A stretch of DNA of 64,000 nt from JACKOB01 sp024234575 (GCA_051208035.1 JBPJFZ010000012.1:62001-126000), one strand, 5' to 3'. Shown: positions 44,087-54,134, counted from the stretch's first letter. The notes: generated from the sequence alone by a model not told the origin. Translations and numbers: made by a program.

Positions 44087-44189
44087 TAAGTCTCGATTTC
44101 TATGTCGCTATTGAAGGCGCGAATTCTAGCAAATATTTTCCCAATCAAAAAATATATCTTACAAAATGAAACAGCCTGATCAGCAGGAA

Positions 44190-44912
44190 CTACTCAGAAA
44201 ACTGTACAACGATACTTTTGACCGCAAACTTCTTGTCGAGCAGTGCTTTCACTTTGTCAGCATCTTCCCGATTAATAAATGGCCCAGAAAATACCCGTGT
44301 TAAGGTTTTTCCGTCACGCTGCAGCTCGGTAGTGTGGGTGCTGTAACCTTGTGCCCGGGCTTTGTCGCGCAGTTTTAAGGCATTTTCCTTATTACCAAAT
44401 GTTCCCAACTGCACAACCCATGCCTGATCAAGACTCTTCGGCAGCTCTTTTTCAGGTGCCGCCATTTTGACCGGTTCGACGACCTCAGCTTCTTCGTCCG
44501 CAGACTCTTGCTCATTCGCCATCAAAGGCACGGAATCCTCGGGTTGCTTCGTCTTCGCCTCAACAGGGATAACCTTAGCATCGCTTTGCGGCATAACCTC
44601 TAAAGGTTTCACTTGTGCTTGGCTGCTGGAGTGTATCATCTCCAACGACTTTTCTTTCGCACCTGTTGCTTTCAGCTCGGGAGGCTTGGGAGACTCGAAG
44701 GTGACCAGTTTTTCTGGTGGTCTTTCAGGTATCGGAATAACAATATTTTTCTTTTCCTGGTGCGGCTGATCAAAAATCATGGGCAAAAAAATGACAGCCA
44801 GGGAGACAAGAACTATCGCCCCTATCAGTCGTTGCTTTAATCCATCTGACCGAAGTGTCTTTTCGACCGGTGACGCGCCATTTTCTATTGATGGCTTATC
44901 ATTTTTTTCCAT
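44190..44912 (-). CDS. dedD: SPOR domain protein, DedD type
   Basis: 240 residues. A basic cytoplasmic start is followed by one membrane helix (LIGAIVLVSLAVIFLPMIF, about 29-48), a Pro/Glu-rich periplasmic linker (50-160) and a C-terminal SPOR domain (about 165-240: SLDQAWVVQLGTFGNKENAL, then TRVFSGPFINREDADKVKAL). SPOR domains bind denuded peptidoglycan at the division site. It starts one base after folC ends, so the two are co-transcribed. Confidence 0.93.
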   Translation of the reverse strand: MEKNDKPSIENGASPVEKTLRSDGLKQRLIGAIVLVSLAVIFLPMIFDQPHQEKKNIVIPIPERPPEKLVTFESPKPPELKATGAKEKSLEMIHSSSQAQVKPLEVMPQSDAKVIPVEAKTKQPEDSVPLMANEQESADEEAEVVEPVKMAAPEKELPKSLDQAWVVQLGTFGNKENALKLRDKARAQGYSTHTTELQRDGKTLTRVFSGPFINREDADKVKALLDKKFAVKSIVVQFSE

Positions 44913-44913
44913 T

Positions 44914-46182
44914 TTACAAACCTATACTTTGTTTTATTGCGGCGACGGTATAAAAAGAACCAAAAACAACGATCAAGTCGTCACCCTGCACATTTTTTTT
45001 AGCAATTGCCAGCGCTTCATCGGCATTTGCTGCCAGATCCAGTGTTTGTTCCTTTTGTTGCAAATGGCGCGCAATGTTTTCGACAAGAGCTGCTCTGGGA
45101 ACTGCTAACGGAAACACAACCCAGTGATCGACAACAGATCGCATATTCTCAACTACCCCTTCAATATCTTTGTCTGCAAGCATAGAGAAAACACCGACTA
45201 CTTTCGACCTGGAAGGCACGATCTGCGCTAAACGACTTGCAAGGTACCCGGCGGCATGCGGGTTATGAGCCACATCAACCATTACCACCGGGTCACGGCT
45301 AAGGGTCTCCATTCGCCCCGGAACGACCACACTGGCAAATACTTCTTGAATCTCTTTAGGGCTGAAATTTTCTCCCAATAATTGCAGAGCCTGCAGCGCA
45401 CATAGCTGATTAGATATCGGGATATTGCCGGCCACGAAGTCTACATGGCAATGATTGCCCTCGCCGCTGGTGTAATAACACACAGCATTATCGTGAGAAT
45501 AGCCAAAATCTTTACCAAAAAAGCGCATATCAACTTTTTGGGCGTTTACTTGTTGCACAACACTGCTCGGAGGCTGCAATTCACCATAAACAGCCATTCC
45601 TCCCGCTCGGAGAATGCCAGCCTTTTCGTATCCAATTGACTCTCTGTCGGGCCCCAGCCACTCGACATGATCGATATCAACGCTGGTAATGATCGCCACA
45701 TCCGGGTCAACAATGTTCACCGCATCCAGCCGCCCCCCCAACCCTACCTCGAGCAAGATATAATCCAACGACATGGATGCAAATATCTGCAGGGCAACCA
45801 GTGTTCCAAACTCGAAGTAAGTTAAAGATGTGGACCGCCTGACGGCCTCTACTGCAGCAAATGCAGCAACCAACTGTTGGTCATCTACATCGATGCCGTT
45901 AATTGAGACCCTTTCATTAAATCTGACGATATGTGGCGAGGTATAGGCACCAACAGCCTTACCTTGAGATAATAAAAGACGCTGTAAAGTGGCTATAGTC
46001 GTGCCTTTACCGTTGGTTCCGCCGACTGTTACGATCTTCGCACCATGAAAATTGACTTTCATGCGGCGATAGACCTGCAGTATGCGGTCAAGCCCCATTT
46101 CTATTTCTGTTGTATGCAATGTTTCAAGATGCCTGAGCCAGCCTTCTAGTGTGTCAGGTGTCCTTTGCGAAATTTTATCCAT
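44914..46182 (-). CDS. folC: Folylpolyglutamate/dihydrofolate synthase FolC
   Basis: 422 residues. The ATP loop is VTVGGTNGKGTTIATLQRLL around residue 50; the Mur-ligase-type segments SPHIVRFNERVSINGIDVDD and LLEVGLGGRLDAVNIVDPDV follow, as does VDVAHNPHAAGYLA. It makes dihydrofolate and adds Glu residues to folates. It lies 9 bp after accD and abuts dedD, as in other gammaproteobacteria. Confidence 0.97.
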   Translation of the reverse strand: MDKISQRTPDTLEGWLRHLETLHTTEIEMGLDRILQVYRRMKVNFHGAKIVTVGGTNGKGTTIATLQRLLLSQGKAVGAYTSPHIVRFNERVSINGIDVDDQQLVAAFAAVEAVRRSTSLTYFEFGTLVALQIFASMSLDYILLEVGLGGRLDAVNIVDPDVAIITSVDIDHVEWLGPDRESIGYEKAGILRAGGMAVYGELQPPSSVVQQVNAQKVDMRFFGKDFGYSHDNAVCYYTSGEGNHCHVDFVAGNIPISNQLCALQALQLLGENFSPKEIQEVFASVVVPGRMETLSRDPVVMVDVAHNPHAAGYLASRLAQIVPSRSKVVGVFSMLADKDIEGVVENMRSVVDHWVVFPLAVPRAALVENIARHLQQKEQTLDLAANADEALAIAKKNVQGDDLIVVFGSFYTVAAIKQSIGL

Positions 46183-46191
46183 AACCTGCTT

Positions 46192-47040
46192 CTAGGAAAG
46201 CTTCCTTAAAAGTGATGATAACTTAGCTCTCATATTTTTTCGGTGCACTATCATGTCAACAAACCCATGTGTTAAGAGAAACTCGCTGCGCTGAAAGCCT
46301 GCTGGCAGGGTTTCTCTAACGGTCTGTTCAATTACCCTTGGGCCCGCGAACCCTACCAACGCGTTAGGCTCTGCCAGATTAATATCACCAAGCATCGCCA
46401 AACTGGCTGATACACCCCCAAAAACCGGATCCGTAAGTACGGAAATATATGGTAGCCTTTTGCGACGCATTTGCTCCAGTACCGCAGCGGTTTTTGACAT
46501 TTGCATCAGGGAAACAATTGCTTCTTGCATTCGAGCGCCGCCACTGGCAGAAAAACAGACCAACGGTATTTTATGCAGTAAGCAAAAATTTGCTGCCTGA
46601 AAGAATTTCTCCCCGACGACGGCCCCCATTGATCCACCCATAAAATCAAACTCAAAAGCCGCTATTACCAGGGAAACACCTTCAACCTTTCCATGCATGA
46701 CAACCAGCGCATCTTTTTCGCCGCTATCACGCATAGCACCCTGCAATCGATCCCGATACTTGCGGGTGTCCCGAAATCGATAACGATCAAGTGCTACGAG
46801 ATCTGCAGCCAACTCGACACGACCATCTTCATCTAATAACCAATTAAGCCTCTGTCGGGCGGAGATCCTTAAATGATGATCACACTTCGAACAAACATAA
46901 AGCAATTTTTCAAGTTCAGGAAGATACAGAGCTGCCTGGCACTTCGGGCATTTAACCCACAATCCTTCAGGAACATTCGCCTTTTTCGTAACGGCGACAC
47001 TTCCCATACCAGGCATTAGCTTGTCCAGCCAGCTACTCAT
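46192..47040 (-). CDS. accD: Acetyl-CoA carboxylase carboxyltransferase beta subunit AccD
   Basis: 282 residues. The N-terminal Cys4 zinc ribbon is WVKCPKCQAALY...YVCSKCDHHL (about 30-55). The crotonase-like carboxyltransferase core includes FSASGGARMQEAIVSLMQMS and LTDPVFGGVSASLAMLGDI. It works with AccA, encoded elsewhere, to make malonyl-CoA. It follows trpA by 58 bp and precedes folC. Confidence 0.97.
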   Translation of the reverse strand: MSSWLDKLMPGMGSVAVTKKANVPEGLWVKCPKCQAALYLPELEKLLYVCSKCDHHLRISARQRLNWLLDEDGRVELAADLVALDRYRFRDTRKYRDRLQGAMRDSGEKDALVVMHGKVEGVSLVIAAFEFDFMGGSMGAVVGEKFFQAANFCLLHKIPLVCFSASGGARMQEAIVSLMQMSKTAAVLEQMRRKRLPYISVLTDPVFGGVSASLAMLGDINLAEPNALVGFAGPRVIEQTVRETLPAGFQRSEFLLTHGFVDMIVHRKNMRAKLSSLLRKLS

Positions 47041-47098
47041 AAATCATCTCTCTCGCGTTTGGCAAAAAACAATACCTGCAAGCCCGCATGGTTACTAA

Positions 47099-47905
47099 TC
47101 AGCTCGCATCCAGCGCTTGCCGCATCTCTTGCAACAAAGCCGTTAACTTGCTTGCAATGAGCTCAGGAGATTTAGCATTCGCAGCAATGATATTTACCAG
47201 CGCGCTGCCGACAATGACACCATCAGCGTATTTTCCGACAGCCGCCGCAGAGGCCGCATCTTTTATGCCGAAGCCAACCCCTAAAGGCAGGTCGGTATAG
47301 GTTCGGATTTCTTCGAGTTTGTTTTTGACAGACTCGACATCAAGACTCGCGGAACCGGTAACACCTTTAACCGAGACGTAGTAGATATACCCCGTACTCA
47401 CTTCACATATAGACTTGATGCGACCTGCATCTGAGGTCGGCGCCAACAGAAAAATTGAATCCAGCTGCGCTGCATCAAAAAGCTTCGCCATGTCACCCGC
47501 TTCTTCAGGTGGCAGGTCTACTATTAATACACCATCAACGCCCACCTTAGCCGCTTCGGAGGCAAATACATCGTACCCCATGGCTTCAACAGGGTTTAGA
47601 TACCCCATCAGCACCAAAGGCGTTTCTGTATTCTGCTCGCGAAACTTTGCAACCATTGCCAAAATGTTGCGCAATGACGTGCCATGCGCCAATGCTCTTT
47701 CACAGGCCAACTGAATAACAGGGCCATCTGCCATCGGGTCTGAAAACGGCACGCCCAATTCAATAATATCTGCGCCGCCAGCTACGAGCGCATGCATCAA
47801 TGAAACCGTTATATCCGGATTGGGGTCCCCCGCAGTAATGTAAGGGATCAGGGCGGTTCGCCCGTTTGCCTTAGCCGCACCCAAGACACTTTTTATACGA
47901 CTCAT
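47099..47905 (-). CDS. trpA: Tryptophan synthase alpha chain
   Basis: I choose the ATG at 47903-47905 (MSRIKSVLGAAKANG), because GGAAGGA sits seven bases upstream; a frame opening with TTG at 47920 would read through that ribosome-binding site. The product is 268 residues. Active-site Glu and Asp lie in IIELGVPFSDPMADGPVIQ. It cleaves indole-glycerol phosphate and passes indole to TrpB. It is 26 bp downstream of trpB. Confidence 0.96.
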   Translation of the reverse strand: MSRIKSVLGAAKANGRTALIPYITAGDPNPDITVSLMHALVAGGADIIELGVPFSDPMADGPVIQLACERALAHGTSLRNILAMVAKFREQNTETPLVLMGYLNPVEAMGYDVFASEAAKVGVDGVLIVDLPPEEAGDMAKLFDAAQLDSIFLLAPTSDAGRIKSICEVSTGYIYYVSVKGVTGSASLDVESVKNKLEEIRTYTDLPLGVGFGIKDAASAAAVGKYADGVIVGSALVNIIAANAKSPELIASKLTALLQEMRQALDAS

Positions 47906-47931
47906 ATTTATTCCTTCCAAACTTGATATTC

Positions 47932-49152
47932 TTAGGCGTGAATTCCGTCAATGTTCGCAATAGTGTGGATGTCTTTATCACCGCGACCAGACAGGTTTAC
48001 CACAACGATTTCGTCTTTGCTCATACCTGCAGCGAGTTTCATGGCGTACGCAATTGCATGGCTTGATTCAAGGGCTGGCATAATACCCTCAACACGAGTA
48101 AGTTCACGAAATGCCGCCAACGCTTCCTGATCAGTTACCGATGTGTAAATTGCTCTGCCGCAGTCTTTCAACCACGCATGCTCTGGCCCCACACCCGGGT
48201 AGTCCAACCCGGCTGACACAGAATGGGTGTCACTGATCTGGCCATTCTCATCTTCCATCAAATAGGTTCTGTTGCCGTGTAACACTCCGGGGCGTCCGGC
48301 ACATAAAGGAGCGGCATGTCTGCCGGTTTCAACGCCGTCACCGCCCGCTTCGACACCATACATTTTTACACTTTCATCACCAATAAACGGGTAAAACAGG
48401 CCAATGGCATTCGAGCCCCCTCCCACGCAAGCCACCAGCGCATCAGGCAAACGACCTTCTTTTTCGAGCACTTGCTGACGCGCCTCACGCCCGATTACCG
48501 ACTGAAAATCCCGGACCAACATCGGGTACGGATGCGGACCAGCGACAGTACCGATAATGTAAAACGTATCATCGACATTGGTAACCCAGTCTCGCAGGGC
48601 TTCATTCATGGCATCTTTAAGGGTACGTGTGCCACTTTCTACCGGAAAAACCTCGGCCCCCAACAGTTTCATTCGATACACATTTAGAGACTGACGTTTC
48701 ACGTCTTCAGCGCCCATGAAAACTTTGCACTGTAGCCCTAGTCTCGCAGCTACCGTCGCCGTTGCCACGCCATGCTGACCTGCACCGGTTTCTGCGATGA
48801 CGCGCGGCTTACCGATATGTTTCGCCAACAGCGCCTGGCCGATAGTATTGTTTACCTTGTGCGCGCCGGTGTGGTTCAAATCTTCACGCTTAAGGTAAAT
48901 CTTGGCACCACCTACTTTTTTTGTTAAGTGGGAGGCAAGATAAAGTGGCGAAGGACGGCCAACATAATCCGCAAGGTCGCGGTCAAATTCTTTACGAAAC
49001 TCTGGATCATCGCGGAGCATTTTGTACTGCGCTTCGAGCTGAATAAGCGATGGCATTAAGGTTTCTGACACATATCTGCCACCGAATTTACCAAAGTGCC
49101 CATTCGCATCAGGCAGGCTCCGTAATAATTCTTCTGAAAACACTTTACTCAC
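47932..49152 (-). CDS. trpB: Tryptophan synthase beta chain
   Basis: 406 residues, PLP enzyme. The PLP Lys lies in REDLNHTGAHKVNNTIGQA, and the phosphate loop is CVGGGSNAIGLFYPF. The start is GTG at 49152 behind GAGGTGA, overlapping trpF by 8 bp. It makes Trp from indole and Ser. The trpF-trpB-trpA-accD-folC order is common in marine gammaproteobacteria, whereas Pseudomonas keeps trpBA elsewhere. Confidence 0.97.
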   Translation of the reverse strand: MSKVFSEELLRSLPDANGHFGKFGGRYVSETLMPSLIQLEAQYKMLRDDPEFRKEFDRDLADYVGRPSPLYLASHLTKKVGGAKIYLKREDLNHTGAHKVNNTIGQALLAKHIGKPRVIAETGAGQHGVATATVAARLGLQCKVFMGAEDVKRQSLNVYRMKLLGAEVFPVESGTRTLKDAMNEALRDWVTNVDDTFYIIGTVAGPHPYPMLVRDFQSVIGREARQQVLEKEGRLPDALVACVGGGSNAIGLFYPFIGDESVKMYGVEAGGDGVETGRHAAPLCAGRPGVLHGNRTYLMEDENGQISDTHSVSAGLDYPGVGPEHAWLKDCGRAIYTSVTDQEALAAFRELTRVEGIMPALESSHAIAYAMKLAAGMSKDEIVVVNLSGRGDKDIHTIANIDGIHA

Positions 49153-49765
49153 GAATCACCTCACTTACGAACTTACTGATTAACATAGGATCTTTCTTTC
49201 CTTTAAAGGCTTCTACGCCGCCACTGACATCGACAGCATAGGGATGAATATGTTTGATCGCTCTGGCAACATTTTCCGCATCCAAACCACCTGCCAGAAT
49301 TATTTGGTTACGATGCTTCTCGGGAATAATTGCCCAGTCGAAGGTCTTACCTGTTCCCCCTGGGACCCCTTCGACATAAGCATCCAACAGCAGGCCTCGT
49401 GCAGAATGGTAACTTTGCACGGCTTGCAGAATGTCCTCCCCTTGCTTCACGCGGATTGCCTTGATATAGGGAAGCGCAAACTGCTGGCAAAAGGATTCAG
49501 TTTCGTTGCCGTGAAACTGAAGCAGGCTTAACCTCACGTGGTTGATAACACTTTCAACAAAACTAACACTGGCATCAACAAACAACCCAACGGAAACTAT
49601 AAATGGCGGTAACTGGCGTATGATTTCGGCTGCTTTTTCTGGAGACACGTATCTCGGGCTTTTCTCGTAGAATACAAAACCCAGTGCATCCGCCCCTGCC
49701 TCAACTGCAGACAACGCATCTTCTAGGTTTGTAATACCGCAAATTTTAACTCTTGTTCTCGCCAT
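49145..49765 (-). CDS. trpF: Phosphoribosylanthranilate isomerase TrpF
   Basis: I choose the ATG at 49763-49765 (MARTRVKICGITNLEDA, 206 residues) over a TTG three codons earlier. The (beta/alpha)8 barrel shows KICGIT with catalytic Cys, DALGFVFYEKSPRYVSPE, LLLDAYVEGVPGGTGKTFDW and the phosphate-binding VDVSGGVEAFKGKKD. It isomerises phosphoribosylanthranilate. It overlaps trpB by 8 bp and follows truA after about 45 bp. Confidence 0.96.
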   Translation of the reverse strand: MARTRVKICGITNLEDALSAVEAGADALGFVFYEKSPRYVSPEKAAEIIRQLPPFIVSVGLFVDASVSFVESVINHVRLSLLQFHGNETESFCQQFALPYIKAIRVKQGEDILQAVQSYHSARGLLLDAYVEGVPGGTGKTFDWAIIPEKHRNQIILAGGLDAENVARAIKHIHPYAVDVSGGVEAFKGKKDPMLISKFVSEVIRE

Positions 49766-49810
49766 AGCTGCCAACGTCTTTACGCAATCAAATTACTTTA
49801 ATAAATCGCA

Positions 49811-50644
49811 TTACATGTTTAGAAAATAAGGGCCTAACTCTTCTTCAGGAATGGAAAAGTGATCTGGATAAATAACTTTGACAAGATACAACCCAAACGG
49901 GGGTGCTGTCACGCCCCCTTTACGCCTATCTCGAGCGTGCAACACTTCGTCAATCCAGTTTACTGGCGCCCGTTCACTACCGATCTGCATTAAAACACCC
50001 ACAATGTTACGCACCATGTGATGTAAAAACGCGTTTGCCTGAATATCAACTTCAATTAATTTATTCTTTCGGGAGACATTTATAAAGTGTACGTTGCGAA
50101 AGGGCGTATTGGATTGACATTCCGCTGCACGAAACGAAGAAAAATCGTTTTCGCCTACCAATGACTGGGCAGCATCGTGCATTCTTGCTGCATCAAGGGG
50201 CCAATAACTCCAGGTAAGCAGGTGACTCATGAGTGCCGGTTTAATCGCATCGTTATAAATCAAATAACGATAGCGCCTTGCGGTTGCACTGAACCTGGCA
50301 TGAAAATCCGGCGTAGTATTGTCAAGCCAGCTAAGACAGATGCCCGTCGGCAAATAGGTATTTACCCCTTTTAGCCATGAATTTCGTGACCGGGTAACCG
50401 TGGTATCAAAATGAACTATCTGACCGGTAGCATGAACCTTTGCGTCAGTTCTACCGGCGCAGACCAATTCAATCGGCTCATTGGCCACCATAGACAACGC
50501 TTTCTGCAACGACTGTTGCACACTCGGTAAGTTATCACGCTGCATTTGCCAGCCATGGAAAGCAGAACCGTCATATTGTAATTTACAAACAACTCGGCCA
50601 GCGCCGATAAGGTCGCTGGCCGAGTCTTTATTTTCCTGAAGCAT
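49811..50644 (-). CDS. truA: tRNA pseudouridine synthase A (TruA)
   Basis: 277 residues. It pseudouridylates positions 38-40 of tRNAs. The catalytic Asp is in LVCAGRTDAKVHATGQIVHF; FHARFSATARRYRYLIYN and QANAFLHHMVRNIVGVLMQIG are conserved. It starts 57 bp after fimV, matching the fimV-truA-trpF order of Pseudomonas. Confidence 0.97.
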   Translation of the reverse strand: MLQENKDSASDLIGAGRVVCKLQYDGSAFHGWQMQRDNLPSVQQSLQKALSMVANEPIELVCAGRTDAKVHATGQIVHFDTTVTRSRNSWLKGVNTYLPTGICLSWLDNTTPDFHARFSATARRYRYLIYNDAIKPALMSHLLTWSYWPLDAARMHDAAQSLVGENDFSSFRAAECQSNTPFRNVHFINVSRKNKLIEVDIQANAFLHHMVRNIVGVLMQIGSERAPVNWIDEVLHARDRRKGGVTAPPFGLYLVKVIYPDHFSIPEEELGPYFLNM

Positions 50645-50701
50645 TTAGGGTGCCCGAACATTCCAAATCAATCGGGCGTCAAGGATATGAAAATTTTGCT
50701 T

Positions 50702-53700
50702 TTAGTCCAAACCTTTTAATAGTTTTTTTGCTTCTTCTTTCTGATCATCATTACCTTCTAATGATACCTCTTCCAGAATATCTCTCGCGCCTTCTGTGTC
50801 ACCCATGTCAACATAGGCTCTGGCAAGATCAAGTTTTGTCGCCGCTTCGTCGGTACCAGAGAGAAAATCGAAGTCCTCTTCGTCCTCAGTTTCATCATCT
50901 TCTACCGTAACATCAGTAAGTTCGCTATCTAGCCCCGCAAGCATATCTGCAGAATCAAGATCGAGCTCATCTTCCAGGCTTTCATCCAACTCTAGCTCGT
51001 TAAGGTCATCCGAAGCCAGTTCAAGCGAACTTTCCAACTCGTCCAGTTCTAGCGCATCATCATCTTCATCCGCCAGATCCCGAGCCACTTCCTCAAGCTC
51101 TTCAACCAGACCGTCAATGTCTTCCGAATCATCAAGCTTAGCTAACTCTTCCTGCTCGGCCTGGGCTTCGTGCTCGATTTCTTCTTCCAGCTCAAGATCC
51201 ATTGCCTCAAGATCAGAATCCAGCTCCGCATCCAACTCATCCAAAGAAACATCATCTAAAGATAGATCGTCCAGCGATACTTCGTCTTCCTCACTGCCTG
51301 ATTTCGCTTTTTGCTCAACGGTTTCTGCTAGGTTATCGTCAAGATCCAGTGCCAGCTCATCTTCATCCAGGGCAAGCTCAGAATCATCCAATGACAATTC
51401 ATCTTCTGCTTCTGCGAGGCTTTCTGCTTCAAGAGCCTCTGTATCTTCCATGTCTAACGAAAGATCCAGATCCAGCTCTTCATCAAGAGAGTCAAGCTCA
51501 TCATCGCTTTCAGCGCTATCAAGTTCAAGAAGATCTTCTTCGGCTAAGGATTCTTCCGCACCGGTATCCAGATCTGCAAAGTCGTCATCTAAAGACTTAT
51601 CCAGCTCTTCAAGATCAATGTCGCTTTCCAGAGAAGAGAAGTCGTCAGAGTCATCAGAATCAGATGCCAGCTCATCTGTCTCATCCAGCGATAAAGACGC
51701 AAACTCATCCTCTAATGTTTCATCGCTTTCGAGATCTAGCTCAAGATCCAGGTCGGTATCAGCCTGATCAAGCATGAAATTGTCGTCAGCCTCTTCAGCC
51801 GCTTCAGTTTCTTCCGCATCATCTTTAGCGATACCCAAATCACTGACATCGTAATCAATAGGTTTGTCCTTTACATTTTCTTTTGGCTTGTTAAAGCCTC
51901 CAGATAACAAATCCTTCTCTAGGTCATCAATTGAAATTTCTGGCTCTTCATCAAAGGCATCTTCACTCATATCGCCTTTTAACAGTTCGGCTTCGGCCAG
52001 CACTTCATCATCATCAAGTGCCTGCACCTCTCTGAACTGTTTAAAGAATGATTGATCGTCGCCAGCCTGCTTATAAACTTCTAACAACTTCAACCGTAAA
52101 TCTGTTCGACTTGGCTCCGCCGATATCCCGCTTTCGAGCACAGATGCGGCTTGATCAAGACGACCATAAGCGATATAAACATCGGCCTCAGCGATTGGAT
52201 CTTCTGCTTCATCCTTGCTTTTTGGTGTCTCATCTTCATCGTCATCAACACCAAGACTAAAGGCGTCATCATCATCGTCAGATTCTGCATTACCACCGTA
52301 AGCAAGGCTTTCGTGGAATGCTTTTTCTTTCTGCGCGTTGTGGCGAGACAAAGCAATCAAACCCAAAATCAGCAGAATCGCACCAGCACCAAGACCACCT
52401 ATATAAAGTGGATTGTTTATTATTAAATCAACCAGACTCTGCTCTTGCTCTACAGGTGCCTCGGGCTCGTTTTTGGAAATCTGCTTAGGAGTTATTTTCT
52501 CAACAGGCTTTTCAACTTTGGCTGCATTGGCATCCATTTCAGGAACGACTTCCGCTTCTGCAACCGGGGCCTCAGCGGGCATATCACCCATACCACCCAT
52601 CGCATCTTTCGGAGTATCGATTTCTGCATCAGTTACTGGAGCATCAACCGCTTTCGCAACTTCTGTTTCTTTTGAAGGCACAGTCTGCGCAACTTCCGCC
52701 TTCAGATTAACTCTCTCTTTGTCCGCCTCAGCCTTTCCAGCTTGGCGCTGCATTTCAGCCAACTGATCATCTTTTAGCGTCAGCAGGCGCTGTAAAGTTT
52801 GTAACTGATCTTCAAGATCTTTAACACGGCTGGTGAGCTCTTCGCCTTCTCTGTTGGCCTTATCAAGCTTTTCCATTGCCACAGCAAGCTCTGTAGACGC
52901 GCCACCACCCTTTGCAGCGTTGCCACCCATTGAGCCTTTCGCTTTATCACTTTGCTCATTTTGCGCAACCACAACCTTTAACTCATCGCCAACGGTTTCA
53001 AGCGTGGCGGGCTTTTGCCGAGGCGTAGCAGGTTCTGGTGTGGCATCAAGTGTTCTTTTCGCGACACTGCGACCTTCTTGCAGGGCTCTGTTTTGCTCCA
53101 CCACATCACGCACTGCTTTCGCTTTCGAGCGCTGACTGATTTCTTCCGCAGACGGCACCCGTAGCACGTGCCCCGCTTTTAAACGATTTATATTGCCATC
53201 CAGGAATGCGTCAGGGTTGGCTTCCTGAATCGCCAGCATCACTTGTTGTGGCGATAAACTGGTTGATGGCCGCACCTTTAAGGCAATCGCCCAAAGTGTA
53301 TCGCTACCAGCCGTAGGCCCGTAGGTTTCACCATCGTAATTGACTTCAATTGGCGGAAGCTCCGACACCATTGTGCTGCTAAACGCCTGATCGCGACCAT
53401 AAACCTCTGGTACCTGCACAACACTTGAAGTAACTGTAGGTGTGCGTACAGGCTTTGCCTTATCTTCGCTAAATACTGGCGGATCGATTAATAAAGCATA
53501 TTCCCGAAGCAGTCGACCACTCGGCCAAATAACTTCAACCAGGAAGTTCAGATAGGGTTCTCTGATGGGCTTTTTAGTAGACAGCCGAATAACTGACCGC
53601 CCTTCTGCGTTTTTTACCACATCGAATCGAATATCCGACAGCAGAAACAGCCGCTCAATACTCGCCTTGGAAAATTCCTCTCGAGAGGCCATTCCCGGCA

Positions 53701-53866
53701 GGATTTCGTTTTGCTCAAGGTCTCTGATGTTTACCAGCTCAATTTCGGCACTTAGGGGTTGATTAAGCGAAGACTTCACAGTTGCTTCGCCCAACCCTAA
53801 TGCTGCTGCAGTACCAGGACCCATTGCGCCGACAAGCGAAAGAGCGATTGCGAGCTTGCGCATCAT
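50702..53866 (-). CDS. fimV: FimV/HubP family polar and type IV pilus assembly protein
   Basis: 1054 residues. A signal peptide (MMRKLAIALSLVGAMGPGTAAALG) precedes the FimV N-terminal domain, then a LysM (YGPTAGSDTLWAIALKVRPS to LKAGHVLRVPS, about 181-250), a coiled coil (325-375), one membrane helix (PLYIGGLGAGAILLILGLIAL, about 490-512), and a highly acidic cytoplasmic part (about 540-1000) with dense LDLD/LELD/DDEL-type runs and TPR-like segments. The C-terminus (LDLARAYVDMGDTEGARDIL) is the conserved FimV C-terminal motif. It organises cell poles and supports pilus secretin assembly. Confidence 0.94.
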   Translation of the reverse strand: MMRKLAIALSLVGAMGPGTAAALGLGEATVKSSLNQPLSAEIELVNIRDLEQNEILPGMASREEFSKASIERLFLLSDIRFDVVKNAEGRSVIRLSTKKPIREPYLNFLVEVIWPSGRLLREYALLIDPPVFSEDKAKPVRTPTVTSSVVQVPEVYGRDQAFSSTMVSELPPIEVNYDGETYGPTAGSDTLWAIALKVRPSTSLSPQQVMLAIQEANPDAFLDGNINRLKAGHVLRVPSAEEISQRSKAKAVRDVVEQNRALQEGRSVAKRTLDATPEPATPRQKPATLETVGDELKVVVAQNEQSDKAKGSMGGNAAKGGGASTELAVAMEKLDKANREGEELTSRVKDLEDQLQTLQRLLTLKDDQLAEMQRQAGKAEADKERVNLKAEVAQTVPSKETEVAKAVDAPVTDAEIDTPKDAMGGMGDMPAEAPVAEAEVVPEMDANAAKVEKPVEKITPKQISKNEPEAPVEQEQSLVDLIINNPLYIGGLGAGAILLILGLIALSRHNAQKEKAFHESLAYGGNAESDDDDDAFSLGVDDDEDETPKSKDEAEDPIAEADVYIAYGRLDQAASVLESGISAEPSRTDLRLKLLEVYKQAGDDQSFFKQFREVQALDDDEVLAEAELLKGDMSEDAFDEEPEISIDDLEKDLLSGGFNKPKENVKDKPIDYDVSDLGIAKDDAEETEAAEEADDNFMLDQADTDLDLELDLESDETLEDEFASLSLDETDELASDSDDSDDFSSLESDIDLEELDKSLDDDFADLDTGAEESLAEEDLLELDSAESDDELDSLDEELDLDLSLDMEDTEALEAESLAEAEDELSLDDSELALDEDELALDLDDNLAETVEQKAKSGSEEDEVSLDDLSLDDVSLDELDAELDSDLEAMDLELEEEIEHEAQAEQEELAKLDDSEDIDGLVEELEEVARDLADEDDDALELDELESSLELASDDLNELELDESLEDELDLDSADMLAGLDSELTDVTVEDDETEDEEDFDFLSGTDEAATKLDLARAYVDMGDTEGARDILEEVSLEGNDDQKEEAKKLLKGLD

Positions 53867-53913
53867 AATTCTTTTCCTTTTATTTTTAACCTAGCGAGCA
53901 AAACCAGACTCAG

Positions 53914-53919
53914 ATTATA
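53914..53919 (-). promoter_or_regulatory. Candidate -10 box for fimV
   Basis: The minus strand reads TATAAT here, 48 bases before the fimV ATG. The matching -35 is poor (CTGAAT at a 19-bp spacing), so this is a tentative sigma-70 site. Confidence 0.35.
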
Positions 53920-54108
53920 AGTATTAACTAGAAAGAGCATTCAGACATGCATTTAAGTTTCAGTATTGTTTATAAATCCGGTTTAGGCAATAAAACGTTG
54001 ATGACTACCACCGGTTTGACGTAATTGCGATCAAATCCATCGCTACTTAATCAAATACCTCACACAAACAACTACTTAAATACTCTTATAAAACCAAGAA
54101 TAGAAGAG

Positions 54109-54134
54109 AAAATCAGTTTAGCCCTGATTTTTTA
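54109..54134. terminator. Possible terminator hairpin downstream of the small membrane protein gene
   Basis: Stem aaaatcag (54109-54116) / ctgatttt (54124-54131), loop of 7, with T-rich sequence on both strands. It is about 100 bp beyond the stop at 54237, so assignment is uncertain. Confidence 0.4.

Noticed and set aside
47099..47920. TTG start of trpA at 47920
   Set aside because: Its second and third codons are the GGAAGGA ribosome-binding site of the ATG at 47905.
51117..51777. Long Ser-rich and Pro/His-rich open frames on the plus strand opposite fimV
   Set aside because: They arise because the acidic Asp/Glu/Leu codons of fimV read as Ser/Arg/Leu on the other strand; composition is low-complexity and there is no start signal or family match.
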